From Perkinsela sp. pyNocScin1 (Eukaryota > Euglenozoa > Kinetoplastea > Prokinetoplastida > Perkinselidae): a stretch of DNA of 64,000 nt. Numbering within the stretch: position 1 is the first letter of the stretch; the number at the start of each line of letters is the position of its first letter. This document shows positions 35,588 to 44,898 of this stretch, piece by piece. The notes below the pieces were generated by a model. The model was not told the origin of the DNA and ran no database searches. It saw nothing but the letters and a program-made list of their open reading frames with translations. The position numbers and the translations under genes were made by a program. The stretch covers positions 682,001 through 746,000 of the forward strand of contig CAXHTR010000008.1 of NCBI GenBank assembly GCA_964019655.1, written 5' to 3'.

Positions 35588-38500
35588 ATGGAGATGAATC
35601 CAATGCTCGAAGAAGAGCTCGATTTTCTGCAGTGCGCCATCGTCCCACCACAGACGATATCCTACGACGCGAAGACGAGCAAGGTCAAAAGCACGTACTG
35701 GGATTACACCCTCGTCGCCCGGCTCCCGGCCGACTACCCTGCCGATCACAAGAACATCTCAATCCGTGTGACGCCAGAGAACAAGAAGATCCACGCCAAG
35801 TGCCGTAAGGTCGTGCTCGAGGCTCCAGCGGACGACTGCACACTCGTCGACATCTGCCAGCGGTTCCGCTCTGCCGTCGACGAGTGGCACAAGTCCACCG
35901 GAGACGAGGACGAGGTGCAATCGCCGGTCAATTTTTTCACTGTGACGGCGCCGCTCCGAAAGCTCCTCGAGAGCACTGGTTCGAGCCCCACGTCGAGCCC
36001 AGTGCACGCGCCGGCGCGCTTCGACTTCACCGAGACACTTCAGGCCATTCAGCAAATGGACGACTGCGACGGCATCTCGAAAATCGAGAACTGCATGCAC
36101 ACCATCAGCTTTGAGACCGAGGCGGTGGGTAGCCGCACTACACACGAAGACACTGAGTCGAAATTCGTGCGCAGGTCACGCGTGAACAAAAATGCCCCGG
36201 TCAGCACGCTCGACGCGACGAAAACTGTCAAGAACATAAAGCCGATGCTCGGCCCGTACCCACTCGTTGAGGACCTCGAGTTCGTGCCGCACACAAAGTA
36301 CACCGAGCCGCTGCCCCAGTCCTTCTCGGTGATGACGTGGAACGTCCTGAGCGAGCTGTTCGACGAGGAAGACAAGAAGATGAGCGCCCAGCGCTTCCCG
36401 CTCATCGTCCGCGAGATCCAGAAGAGCGGCGCAGACATCATCGCACTTCAAGAGATAACGCCAGAGACGTGGGAAAAACTCGCGAGCGAGCCAGCGATCA
36501 AGTCGCTGTACACGATCACAAAGCTCCCCTCGGAGGTCGCGCTCGGGCAGATTTTTCTAACGAAGGCCAAAGTTCTCAAGTGCGAGGTGCTGCGCCTCTC
36601 GGTGCAAAAGCACGCCATCATGCTCACGCTCTCCTCGCGCACCGGCCGCCCGCTGCGCGCCGTCAACATCCAGCTCATATCGGACTACGCCAAAAACGCC
36701 GCGCACCGCCGCATGAGCGAGCTCGCGACCATCGGCCAGTACATCAACGACACGGACGACACAATTCTCCTCGGCGACTTCAACTTTGGTGACGACGACG
36801 AAGAGGAAAAGACTGTCCCGTGGGGCTCTTTCATTGATGCATGGCACATGCTCCGAGGCACCGAGCACGGCGCGACGTTCGACGTCGAGAACAACGACCT
36901 CGCGAAAATCACGTGTGGGCCGATCGAGACGAGCCGCCGCCTTGACAAGATCAAGATCAAGGGGCTACTTGTACCGAGCGACATCCACACGACGGCGAAG
37001 AGCAAGGGCTCGGACGACCTCCGCCCCAGCAGCCACTTCGCTGTGCGCGCGATGCTCATGCAAGAAAAATCGTTCAGTCCCTTCGAGCACGGCGTGTCGC
37101 TCGACATGCAGACGGCTATTGTAATTTTGCCCCCGGAAAAGCTCTGGCCGCAGATCAACGCGCTCCGCAGCGGTCGTGACCCTAAGTTTCCACGTTGGAT
37201 GCCACACATCCCGCTGCTGCACCCGTTCATCAACATTTCGGCGAGCCAGCTCCCGACCGTCGTCCACGCACTGCAGTGCATCGCGAAGCGTGTGCCGCCC
37301 TTCCGCGTGCACCTCAACGGCTTCTCGACTGTCACAGAGAAGGAGACGGCGAGTATCTACCTCAACGCAGAGCCGCTGCGGCCCTTCGAGGGCGTCATCC
37401 GCCGCCTCTTCGCGATGCTCACCGCTGCGTACTCGATGTGCTGCGCCCCGCAGATCACAAAGGTCCCGATCGGCACGTGCAAGGCCAAGGACGCCGCGTC
37501 CATCGTCATCGAGATGGAGTCGGAGTGGCCCGCCACAGTCTTCGACGTGCAGCAGATCCACGTTATCACAAGAAACTCCCAGCGCGACGCCATGCGCGTG
37601 TGCAGCTCTATCCAGCTCGGCTTTTTTAATTCCGTCAATTCGAAGGGCGAGCCCGCCAACATCACGCACGACGTTCCGCCGAACGCGCAGAGCGAGCCGT
37701 TGGACCCGCCGGCTCTCGTGCTCGAGAACTGCCCGACGCTCCACGCGAACCCCAAGCAGTACGTGATCAGCGACTCTCTGGAAAAATGGCTGTACGACAA
37801 CAGCGTCGTGGACTACGCTGGCCGATGGCCCACGCACTACTCGCAGCGGGGCGCGATGTACCACATTCCCGACGAGCGCATCGGCGCGTTTCTGCGGGCG
37901 TGGCGCGAGGCCGTCGAGGCGAAGGAGACCTTTTATATTGAAGAGCGCCGCTCTGAGCGCTTCCGGCTGTATGTCGACATCGACTTCAAGTGCGCCTCGA
38001 AGGACAAGAACGGCTCGACGCGCGTTCACTTGAACGACACAAAGCTCCTCGAGACGATCCTGACGCACGCGATGGCCTTCTTCGACCTGAAGGACCCGAC
38101 AGTGTGTGTCACATCCGCGCACACGCGCATGTATGACAAGGCGAACCCGGACGTCCAGAGCAAGAGTGGGTACCACGTCTTCTTCCAGAACGTGTGGGTC
38201 AACTCCAAGGTGTACATGCGCTTCCTCCAGTCGCTCGCGGTGGTGTGCGGCGAGCTTTTGAGTGTGCCGCGGCAGTGCGTCGACGGCATGCGGTGGAAGA
38301 ATATTTTGAATACGTTCAACGCGCACAACGACCGGTGTCGCCTCGTTGGGAGCGCGAAGCGCCGGAAGGGCACGGGGCGCAAGTATGCTCTGCACGGCTT
38401 CTTTTCTGTGGATCGGTCGGTGAAGGGCGGGTTCTCTGGAACTCCGCGTGTGAATGACCTCTATACGCTGCTGGCGCGCCACGACTTGCGCAAGGCGGTT

Positions 38501-38683
38501 ATGAACGCCCCGGAAAAGGGCCTATTTGCAACGATGACCTCTTCTTGGGGGTCGGATTGTGTCGAGCAGCGATGGGTTGTTTTGGATAAGAATGGCTACC
38601 GGGAGGAAGCCTTTTATCCAGAAGGTCGAATTTCTGAGGAGTATACGAAAGCAGTTGATGAGCTGAAGCGTGCCAAGGAATAA
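35588..38683 (+). CDS. Fusion of RWD-like, EEP nuclease, 2H phosphoesterase and archaeo-eukaryotic primase domains
   Basis: 1031 residues in four parts. (1) Residues about 1-110 look like an RWD domain (VARLPADYPADHKNISIRV). (2) About 245-490 is an endonuclease/exonuclease/phosphatase domain: VMTWNVLSE, ADIIALQEITPETW, TILLGDFNF and, near the end, SSHFAV, where the family has SDH. (3) About 510-680 is 2H-phosphoesterase-like (RWMPHIPLLHPF, FRVHLNGFST), with the second HxT motif weakened. (4) About 730-1000 resembles archaeo-eukaryotic primases: YVDIDFK (catalytic DxD, near 795-798), SGYHVFF and CVDGM followed by RLVGSAKRRKG, as in primases of large DNA viruses and PrimPol-like enzymes. EEP plus 2H fusions are known from proposed RNA-repair proteins, where a nucleotidyltransferase usually takes the fourth place. 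A nucleic-acid repair or end-processing role is inferred. Confidence 0.75.
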   Translation: MEMNPMLEEELDFLQCAIVPPQTISYDAKTSKVKSTYWDYTLVARLPADYPADHKNISIRVTPENKKIHAKCRKVVLEAPADDCTLVDICQRFRSAVDEWHKSTGDEDEVQSPVNFFTVTAPLRKLLESTGSSPTSSPVHAPARFDFTETLQAIQQMDDCDGISKIENCMHTISFETEAVGSRTTHEDTESKFVRRSRVNKNAPVSTLDATKTVKNIKPMLGPYPLVEDLEFVPHTKYTEPLPQSFSVMTWNVLSELFDEEDKKMSAQRFPLIVREIQKSGADIIALQEITPETWEKLASEPAIKSLYTITKLPSEVALGQIFLTKAKVLKCEVLRLSVQKHAIMLTLSSRTGRPLRAVNIQLISDYAKNAAHRRMSELATIGQYINDTDDTILLGDFNFGDDDEEEKTVPWGSFIDAWHMLRGTEHGATFDVENNDLAKITCGPIETSRRLDKIKIKGLLVPSDIHTTAKSKGSDDLRPSSHFAVRAMLMQEKSFSPFEHGVSLDMQTAIVILPPEKLWPQINALRSGRDPKFPRWMPHIPLLHPFINISASQLPTVVHALQCIAKRVPPFRVHLNGFSTVTEKETASIYLNAEPLRPFEGVIRRLFAMLTAAYSMCCAPQITKVPIGTCKAKDAASIVIEMESEWPATVFDVQQIHVITRNSQRDAMRVCSSIQLGFFNSVNSKGEPANITHDVPPNAQSEPLDPPALVLENCPTLHANPKQYVISDSLEKWLYDNSVVDYAGRWPTHYSQRGAMYHIPDERIGAFLRAWREAVEAKETFYIEERRSERFRLYVDIDFKCASKDKNGSTRVHLNDTKLLETILTHAMAFFDLKDPTVCVTSAHTRMYDKANPDVQSKSGYHVFFQNVWVNSKVYMRFLQSLAVVCGELLSVPRQCVDGMRWKNILNTFNAHNDRCRLVGSAKRRKGTGRKYALHGFFSVDRSVKGGFSGTPRVNDLYTLLARHDLRKAVMNAPEKGLFATMTSSWGSDCVEQRWVVLDKNGYREEAFYPEGRISEEYTKAVDELKRAKE

Positions 38684-38765
38684 TTCATTCATTTTCAAGG
38701 CGTGTGGTATTGTTTTAAGTGCGAATATCAGGATTTATACTAAAATTTTGCTCTTTTATTCTAGT

Positions 38766-38837
38766 ATGAGAATGAACGTACACGCTGCTGGTCCATACGA
38801 CTGCATACCACGCACAGCTCACAACTCTGCTAATTAG
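38766..38837 (+). CDS. Possible 23-residue ORF with its own acceptor
   Basis: ATG at 38766 follows one base after TTTTATTCTAG, a good acceptor, and opens 23 codons (MRMNVHAAGPYDC onward). No similarity or domain. It could be a leader frame on a longer PEX22-like transcript, a micropeptide, or chance. Listed because the acceptor is as good as those of real genes. Confidence 0.2.
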   Translation: MRMNVHAAGPYDCIPRTAHNSAN

Positions 38838-38898
38838 GTAATCTTGCTTTTTTTTTGAAATGGTGTCACACACACAGTATCCAGTGGCTATATTATAC

Positions 38899-38922
38899 CC
38901 TTTTTTTTCCATACGGCTTTAG
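38899..38922 (+). promoter_or_regulatory. Probable spliced-leader acceptor of the PEX22-like gene
   Basis: CCCTTTTTTTTCCATACGG then CTTTAG, with AG at 38921-38922, four bases before the ATG at 38927. This argues for the shorter protein. Confidence 0.5.
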
Positions 38923-38926
38923 TTGT

Positions 38927-39454
38927 ATGAAACGACAGCGCAAAGCAGCCAGTACGAACCGCGAAGAAATTATTATCACTGACTCACCCAAAATGCAGTC
39001 CAAGCAGAAGAAATCGGCAGCGATGCAAAGCCTTGATGGCCTTATGGGCAAAACGCTCATAGTCGATACGCATCTGCTCAACATCGGCCTGCCGTGCGGG
39101 CTCGATGCTTCGAGCACCACTGACGTTGAGCTCCTCAAGTACCTCTGCGGGATCGCAAAGGTCTGCCTGCTCGTCAAAGTAGACAAGGAGGAGGCAGCTG
39201 CAGAAATAAGGCGCTCACTCATGAAAATCTTCGGCCCGAGCGGCCTCGAGTCCCACCGCGTGCTTCCGTACCAAAAGGTCGAATCCAAAAAGGCAATAGT
39301 TCGCCAGATGTGCCCGAACTTTTACATTGACAACGACGAGGCTTCGTACGAGTACAACAAAAGATTTGTCCCCACCCTGGTCCGCATCGGCAAGGCCAAG
39401 GACGCTGCATCGGTGAGCGAGTACTTCAGCAGCGCCTTCGGCTTGATTCTCTAG
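38927..39454 (+). CDS. PEX22: PEX22-like glycosomal/peroxisomal biogenesis protein
   Basis: 175 residues from the ATG at 38927, four bases after a strong acceptor. The Rossmann-like core fits PEX22: LIVDTHLLNIGLP, then CLLVKVDKEEA, GLESHRVLPYQKVESKK, IVRQMCPNFYIDND and a C-terminal FVPTLVRIG, in the order seen in plant and animal PEX22-like proteins (VLFCST..GK.SIVRQLEPDLHIDTD). PEX22 anchors the ubiquitin-conjugating enzyme PEX4, which recycles the import receptor PEX5. Yeast PEX22 has an N-terminal membrane helix. Here none is seen after the ATG, only a basic segment; a hydrophobic stretch in the same frame lies upstream of the acceptor without an ATG. The assignment is by pattern. Confidence 0.6.
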   Translation: MKRQRKAASTNREEIIITDSPKMQSKQKKSAAMQSLDGLMGKTLIVDTHLLNIGLPCGLDASSTTDVELLKYLCGIAKVCLLVKVDKEEAAAEIRRSLMKIFGPSGLESHRVLPYQKVESKKAIVRQMCPNFYIDNDEASYEYNKRFVPTLVRIGKAKDAASVSEYFSSAFGLIL

Positions 39455-39566
39455 TTCGGCCCATAGCCAGGGTTTGCACCGTAACTTGTCTACTTTGTGC
39501 TTATGGTCTTAGTTGGAGTGCTCATTTCGTATATTTTTTGTGAAATACTTTTGAACATTTGCGAAA

Positions 39567-40238
39567 ATGCCTCCAAAAGGTCCAAGCGTGAAGCAGGCGA
39601 TCAAGAAGCAGGAGAAAATCATTGAGGACAAGACCTTTGGCCTGAAGAACAAGAACAAGTCAAAGGCCGTGCAAAAGTACATCGCTTCTATGCAGGCGAA
39701 CATGAGCCACAACCACAACCCAGAGCTGAAGCGCAAGATGGCAGAGCAGCAGAAGCGGAAGGAGGCCAAGGCCGCGAAGGAGCAGTCTGAAAAAGAGCTC
39801 GCAAAGCTGTTCCGCGACCTCGGACAGGACAAAAAGAAGGACGAGGAAGAGCCCAAGGTGTTCGACGAGGCGACGGGCGAGTACCTCTGGCAGCCGGAGG
39901 ACTTCGAGGCTGTGGAGCACGACGACAGGCGCCTCGAGGAGCAGCTCGACGAGAAGCTGGCCGAGATCAAGGCCTCCCGGACGGAGTGCGTGCGCCTGAC
40001 ACACGAAGCCTTCGTCAAGTGGCTCGACAAGCGCGCAGCCGCGAAGACAGGAAAGACGAAGACCGCTGAGCGGAAGCCAGGGGCCTCCGGCAAGAAGCTC
40101 TGGCAGGACGACGCTGCCGTGTTCGTCGACGACGAGAACGCCGCTGACGAGGATGAGTACGTTGTCCTCGCGGAGGACGAGGAGTGCGCCGAGGTAGGCT
40201 CGGGGGCCGTCGACACGAGTCTCTTTACAGGGGAGTGA
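39567..40238 (+). CDS. DFRP1/Tma46-like DRG-binding protein lacking zinc fingers
   Basis: 223 residues. The N-terminus [20 protein letters not shown] with [13 protein letters not shown] is almost diagnostic for DFRP1 (ZC3H15)/Tma46. The C-terminal part keeps the family's [17 protein letters not shown] (compare ITLESFLAWKKRK), the acidic segment and an ending VDTSLFTGE. The two CCCH zinc fingers that normally lie between these parts are absent, and the protein is about half the usual length (about 400). DFRP1 binds and stabilises the GTPase DRG1 on ribosomes; the binding region is the C-terminal half that is retained. Cytosolic. Confidence 0.75.
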   Translation: MPPKGPSVKQAIKKQEKIIEDKTFGLKNKNKSKAVQKYIASMQANMSHNHNPELKRKMAEQQKRKEAKAAKEQSEKELAKLFRDLGQDKKKDEEEPKVFDEATGEYLWQPEDFEAVEHDDRRLEEQLDEKLAEIKASRTECVRLTHEAFVKWLDKRAAAKTGKTKTAERKPGASGKKLWQDDAAVFVDDENAADEDEYVVLAEDEECAEVGSGAVDTSLFTGE

Positions 40239-40329
40239 TTGTTCATTGATAGGCACTCGTGAGATTTACTCGAGAATTTCTGATCTGAGGCGTATCTGCA
40301 CCACTTTCTTCTTTATTGAGAAAAAACAA

Positions 40330-41637
40330 ATGTCCACTATCGAATCGATCCGCGCCCGCGAAATCATCGACTCCCGGGGCAACCCGACCCTCGAGGTCGA
40401 CGTCACGACGGCGAACGCTATTTTCCGCTCCGCTGTCCCTTCCGGCGCCTCGACCGGCATCTATGAGGCCTGCGAGCTCCGCGACGGCGACGCCGCGCGC
40501 TACAACGGCAAGGGTGTCCAGACCGCCATCCGCAACGTGCACGAGATCATCGCCCCTGCCCTCGTCGGCATGGACGTGACCCAGCAGGAGGCCATCGACC
40601 AGAAAATGATTGAGCTCGACGGCACGCCGAACAAGTCCAAGCTCGGGGCGAACGCTATTCTGGGCGTCTCCATGAGCGTCTGCCGCGCCGCCGCGAGCGC
40701 TGTGAACATGCCGCTCTTCGCGTACATCGCAACACTTTCGAAGCAGACGACCATGCGGTGTCCTGTGCCCTGCTTCAACGTCATCAACGGCGGAAAGCAC
40801 GCAGCAAATTCTTTACCGTTCCAGGAGTTTATGATCGCGCCGTACAAGGCGGAGACGTACGCCGAGGCCCTGCGCATGGGCTGTGAGGTCTACCACGCCT
40901 TGAAGAGCTTACTCAAAAAGCGCTGCGGGCCAAACTCCATCAACGTCGGCGACGAGGGCGGCTTCGCGCCAAACGTCGAGGATATCAACGACGTGATGCC
41001 GCTCCTCATGGAGGCCATCAAGTCCGCGGGCTATGAGGGCCGCGTCGGCATCTGCGTGGACTGCGCTGCGAGCGAGTTCTTCGACGAGAAGACCGGAAAG
41101 TATAACATGACCTTCAAGTGCGAGGGGCCCGCGCAGCTTTTGTCGCGCGACGAGCTCATCGACCTTTATGGCAACTGGGCTGAGAACTACCCGGTTCTCT
41201 CCATCGAGGACCCCTTCGACCAGGACGACTGGGAGGGCTGGTCCGGGCTCGTGCAGCGTATTTCTGATAGATCGCTCAAGACCCAGGTCGTCGGCGACGA
41301 CCTCACGGTCACCAACGTCGACCGCATTCGGCAGGCGATCGACCGCAAGGCGGCGACGGCGCTCCTCCTCAAGATCAACCAGATCGGTTCCATCACTGAG
41401 GCAATCAGCGCATGGCGCAAGTGCACCGAGAGCGGCTGGAACGTCATGGTCTCGCACCGCAGCGGCGAGACGGAGGACACGTTCATCGCTGACCTCGTCG
41501 TCGGCCTCGGCACCGGCCAGATCAAGACTGGTGCCCCGTGCCGCGGCGAGCGCACGGCGAAGCTGAACCAGATCCTGCGTATCGAGGAGATGCTGCCCGC
41601 GGACAAGCGCGTGTACGGGTGCGAGACGTGGCAGTAG
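40330..41637 (+). CDS. ENO: Enolase
   Basis: 435 residues, the normal length. Converts 2-phosphoglycerate to phosphoenolpyruvate. Conserved parts: [102 protein letters not shown] with the catalytic lysine, and [15 protein letters not shown]. The start is the ATG at 40330, preceded by TTGAG and AAAAAACAA. The coding sequence is very GC-rich at third positions, as expected for a strongly expressed gene. In kinetoplastids this step is cytosolic, and no glycosomal signal is visible (C-terminus CETWQ). Confidence 0.97.
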   Translation: MSTIESIRAREIIDSRGNPTLEVDVTTANAIFRSAVPSGASTGIYEACELRDGDAARYNGKGVQTAIRNVHEIIAPALVGMDVTQQEAIDQKMIELDGTPNKSKLGANAILGVSMSVCRAAASAVNMPLFAYIATLSKQTTMRCPVPCFNVINGGKHAANSLPFQEFMIAPYKAETYAEALRMGCEVYHALKSLLKKRCGPNSINVGDEGGFAPNVEDINDVMPLLMEAIKSAGYEGRVGICVDCAASEFFDEKTGKYNMTFKCEGPAQLLSRDELIDLYGNWAENYPVLSIEDPFDQDDWEGWSGLVQRISDRSLKTQVVGDDLTVTNVDRIRQAIDRKAATALLLKINQIGSITEAISAWRKCTESGWNVMVSHRSGETEDTFIADLVVGLGTGQIKTGAPCRGERTAKLNQILRIEEMLPADKRVYGCETWQ

Positions 41638-41770
41638 ATCGCCAAGGCGTGTGTGTGGTTGCATTTCTTCATAGAGACATCACTTACAGGGGCATATTGC
41701 GATTTGTTTTCAGAATCTATTTCATCAGTCGCTCAAATTACGAAAATTTTCTCTCAAAGTCTTCTATTCA

Positions 41771-42778
41771 ATGCCAGTGACCCTTTCCGCAGGCGAAATC
41801 AGCTTTATCCAGAGCGGCATCGCACGAAATATCCGAATGGACGGCCGCACGCGCACAGAGACCCGCGAGGTCTCAATAGAGACGGGCAGCATCAAAACAG
41901 CCTACGGAAGCAGCCACGCCATCCTCGGCAGCGGACACGGCAGCACCACTGAGGTCGTCGTCGCTGTGTACGCGCAGGTCGTGCCGAGCGCCGCGGGGCG
42001 CTTCTGGTTCCACGTCGACCCCACGCCGCTGGCTGCGTCCTCGGGCGGCCCCGTCGACGCCTCTGACCGCACGAAAGAGTCGTATGCGGCCCAGCTCGAG
42101 GCGCAGCTCACTGCCATATACGGCGCCGACCGGCCGAGCAACAAGAACGTCCACTCCGATGCGACGCTCATCTTCTTGAACAATGCCTTTCCCGAGGACG
42201 AGGCGATATCCATCGACGGCGAAAGTGCGTGGGAGATCCATCCCAAGGAGCACCTGCCGACCCTCCCAACAGACTGGCCGTCCGACGCGCCTTCGGCGAT
42301 CGACCGCGAGACGCTGCGCGCAGGCGAGGGCCTCGGCTGGTGCCTCAAGATTTCAGTTCTTATCATCGGGAACTCGGGTGGGAATGTCATCCTCGCAGCC
42401 ACAAGCGCCGTCAACGCGGCGCTGCGGGACACAAAGTTCCCGCAGGTCGAGCAGGGCGTCGAGGGCAGCGCGGAGGTCAAGCTCTCGCCTGAGCGCACTG
42501 TGCCGATACAAAAAATCGACCGCCTCCCGCTCGCGTCGCTGGTTCTGAGCATCAAGAACTTTTACGTGATCGACCCGTCGGCGCTCGAGGAGCAGCTGCC
42601 GCGGAGCAAGGGCTACGTTGTTGCAGTTGACCCAGACGGTGGGCTCGAGGCGTTCCTGTCGTGTGCAACATCGAAAACGTCGCTGCCAGTGTCGATGCCG
42701 GACATGATGTGCATACTGGGGGAAGTGCCGGTGCTTCTGAAAGCCTTGCACAAGCAAATCGCTGTGGATGACCAGTAG
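41771..42778 (+). CDS. RRP42: Exosome core subunit RRP42-like (RNase PH fold)
   Basis: 335 residues. It opens like the exosome RNase PH subunits: FIQSGIARNIRMDGRTRTE, TREVSIETGSIKTAYGSSHA, TTEVVVAVYAQVV, then LGWCLKISVLIIGNSGGNVI with AATSAVNAALRDTKFP (family WVLYIDVLVLECGGNL.DA.S.A..AAL..T.IP). These fit RRP42 best, RRP45 being the alternative. A roughly 60-residue insertion rich in Asp and Pro follows the first strand set. The subunit is part of the hexameric ring of the RNA exosome and is expected to be catalytically inactive. A second ring subunit (RRP46-like) is encoded at 60878. Confidence 0.8.
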   Translation: MPVTLSAGEISFIQSGIARNIRMDGRTRTETREVSIETGSIKTAYGSSHAILGSGHGSTTEVVVAVYAQVVPSAAGRFWFHVDPTPLAASSGGPVDASDRTKESYAAQLEAQLTAIYGADRPSNKNVHSDATLIFLNNAFPEDEAISIDGESAWEIHPKEHLPTLPTDWPSDAPSAIDRETLRAGEGLGWCLKISVLIIGNSGGNVILAATSAVNAALRDTKFPQVEQGVEGSAEVKLSPERTVPIQKIDRLPLASLVLSIKNFYVIDPSALEEQLPRSKGYVVAVDPDGGLEAFLSCATSKTSLPVSMPDMMCILGEVPVLLKALHKQIAVDDQ

Positions 42779-42963
42779 GAAGATCAACTACTTATCCATG
42801 CAGGCCACAGGGCCTTTCGCACATATTTTGGGTGGAATTCGTGGCGTAGCTCGTGTGCTTGGGTCACAACGTGATCTTCAAGCTAATTGGCTCTGTACGC
42901 AACAGTCCTGTATTTTTCAGCGCTTTATTTGAGTAAAATGTGCAACTGAGGAAAGTGGAACAG

Positions 42964-44346
42964 ATGACCGCGACGCTCGACGGGCTGCAGCTCCGAAACT
43001 ACGTCAAGGGCTTGTATGCCAAAGCCGAGCAAGCGCGCAAGCGCTGTGCATCTGAGCGCTTCGAGACATGTGTTTTTGAGTGGGGCTCAACGTATGCTGA
43101 AAATCTTGGAGTGCGGCAGATAAAATGTCCAAAATCAACGTGTCAGACTACTGCGCAATCGCAATGCACCCACATCGGTCTTTTGATCCCGAATGCCCCA
43201 GAGCGCACAGCCGCGGCGCGACAGATCGTTGAAGATGCCTTTTCGAGCGTTCTAGCAAAGGCCAGCACTGAACGACAAAAAACTGTATGCATTGACACTG
43301 TATCAGGGCAACTCCGAGTAAACAGCGCAGGAGCAGCATATCTGGACCAACCATTGGCATCGACATCACTTGCACTTCACCGCACAACGATCTGCCCATT
43401 CATTCTCGATGGAATTTCGTATACAGTCGGCGACATCACGACGAAGCTCTTCCACAAGCTCCAAAGGTCCTTGCGGTCGCCATCGACGCCGACCACTGTC
43501 ATCCTCCTGGACCACGCCGAGGACGCGGCGTTCATCTCCCGTCAGGACACAAAGTGCATCGCCGCTGCCTTCGCTGACGTCGCCGAGCGCCTCGCCTTCC
43601 GCTGCGAGCGAAGCATTCTGCTCGTCGTCTGCTCCATCGCAGAAAACTTCGCCGCCATCCAGCGGCTCTTCCCCTCGAGCGTGCCCTTCGACCTTTCCAA
43701 GTGCGTACCCTTCAAGAAAATACAAATGGTGCAGGCAGCGTCTGAGCACGAGCTTGTTAAGTCGGGCGCGATACGGCCGTACACTGGGGCACCAGCACCT
43801 GTGTCCGAGGTGATGGAGCGGCAGGCGTACCGCGACGCGAAGCGCTTCTGCGCACTTCGTATCCGCAAGATGCTCTCTATGCACGAGCGCTCGAAGGCCG
43901 GGGCTAGCGACTTAACGCCACCCATCGACAGCCTCTGCGAGCTTCGCACGGGTATTCTGCTCCACGGTAGCCCAGGCTGCGGCAAGACAACGCTGCTGCA
44001 CGACCTCATGCACGAGCTCTCCCCACTCTGCCCGTTCTACCGCATCGTAGCCCCGCTGCTGCTCTCGCCCTTTGTCGGCGAGACCGAGCGCAACGTACGG
44101 GCGCTGTTTGCTTTTCTACAGGCCAACGCTCCGTGTGTGTACACGATCGAGGCGCTCGACACCGTCGCAGCGGCCCGCGGGGACCAGCAGGCGAACATTC
44201 TGTGCGCGTTGCTCTGTGAACTCGACGGCATCAGTGCGGGCGGGGCGTGAACGCTGGGCATTGCAACGACAGATAAGGCGTGCAGCTCGCTCGATCCGGC
44301 GATTATTCGGCCGGGCAGATTTGGAGCGCTTTTTCATTTGGGGTAG
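42964..44346 (+). pseudogene. Decayed type-II AAA ATPase (Pex1/Pex6/Cdc48 class) with in-frame TGA
   Basis: The frame runs from ATG 42964 to a TGA at 44248-44250, in the middle of an AAA domain, and stays open and homologous after it until TAG 44344. Before the TGA come Walker A GSPGCGKT, FVGETERNVRALF and a Walker B in which the usual DE pair is IE (VYTIEALD). After it, LGIATTDKACSSLDPAIIRPGRFG is the second region of homology with the arginine fingers' PGR. The lid subdomain is missing. An N-terminal degenerate first AAA domain seems present (VILLDHAEDAAF). So two stops, a lost catalytic Asp and a missing end point to a non-functional gene or a repurposed fragment. A mini frame ATG-TGC-AAC-TGA precedes the start at 42938. 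Confidence 0.65.
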
Positions 44347-44513
44347 CGTTAAGTGGGCTGGTAGATCTCTGCAACTAAAATTAGGACAGAGGTGATTGCT
44401 TTTATCTCAATTTAAGTATGAGCTGCCAAGCCGTGTCCAATTCGTGTCTTTGATTAATTTACATTTCTCAAAATCATCCAAACTTTAATCTTTCCATTCA
44501 TCTCTATTAAGTG

Positions 44514-44801
44514 ATGCTCAGCCCTACCCTGCGCCTACCTGTGTCGCCGTTCAACAAAGCGAGCCCGCTCTACTACCCGACCGCGGCGCTGGTCTACACT
44601 GGCTACTTCTACGCCTGGTACTGTCTATATTCCAGCATCATCGGTGCCCGAACCGACCACGTCGCCCGCTTCCGCAGCGAGGACCCTCTCAAGACCAAAC
44701 TCGATGGGCCAGACAAGCCGAAGCGAGCCTATGTTATTGCGAGCCCCGCAATAATCCCATGGACCCACCTCTGGGGCCACTTTAGTCTAAAGAATTATTA
44801 A
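44514..44801 (+). CDS. Small single-span, probably mitochondrial membrane protein
   Basis: 95 residues from ATG 44514, two bases after an AG acceptor. N-terminal MLSPTLRLPVSPFNK is basic and hydroxylated; a hydrophobic helix with many aromatics follows (about residues 20-45, YPTAALVYTGYFYAWYCLYS), then a charged, Pro-rich C-terminal tail. Length and topology suit an accessory subunit of an inner-membrane respiratory or ATP-synthase complex. No family recognised. Confidence 0.65.
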   Translation: MLSPTLRLPVSPFNKASPLYYPTAALVYTGYFYAWYCLYSSIIGARTDHVARFRSEDPLKTKLDGPDKPKRAYVIASPAIIPWTHLWGHFSLKNY

Positions 44802-44898
44802 TGGAAGCGCCTGCTGCGTCTCTTTGTAGGATCTTTTCACTTTTTTTGTAAATTTTTCATCTGAAGTATTGCCTTTTTATTTCACTTTTTGATCATTC

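Noticed and set aside
36965-38482. A 505-codon minus-strand frame inside the EEP-primase gene
   Set aside because: It is the antisense shadow of a GC-rich gene. Composition is Arg/Ala/Leu/Val/His-rich without domains, and the plus frame has clear motifs.
44248-44250. Selenocysteine at the in-frame TGA of the AAA gene, suggested by a PSTK-like gene nearby
   Set aside because: No SECIS-like hairpin is apparent downstream, AAA proteins have no Cys/Sec at this place, and the gene carries other defects.
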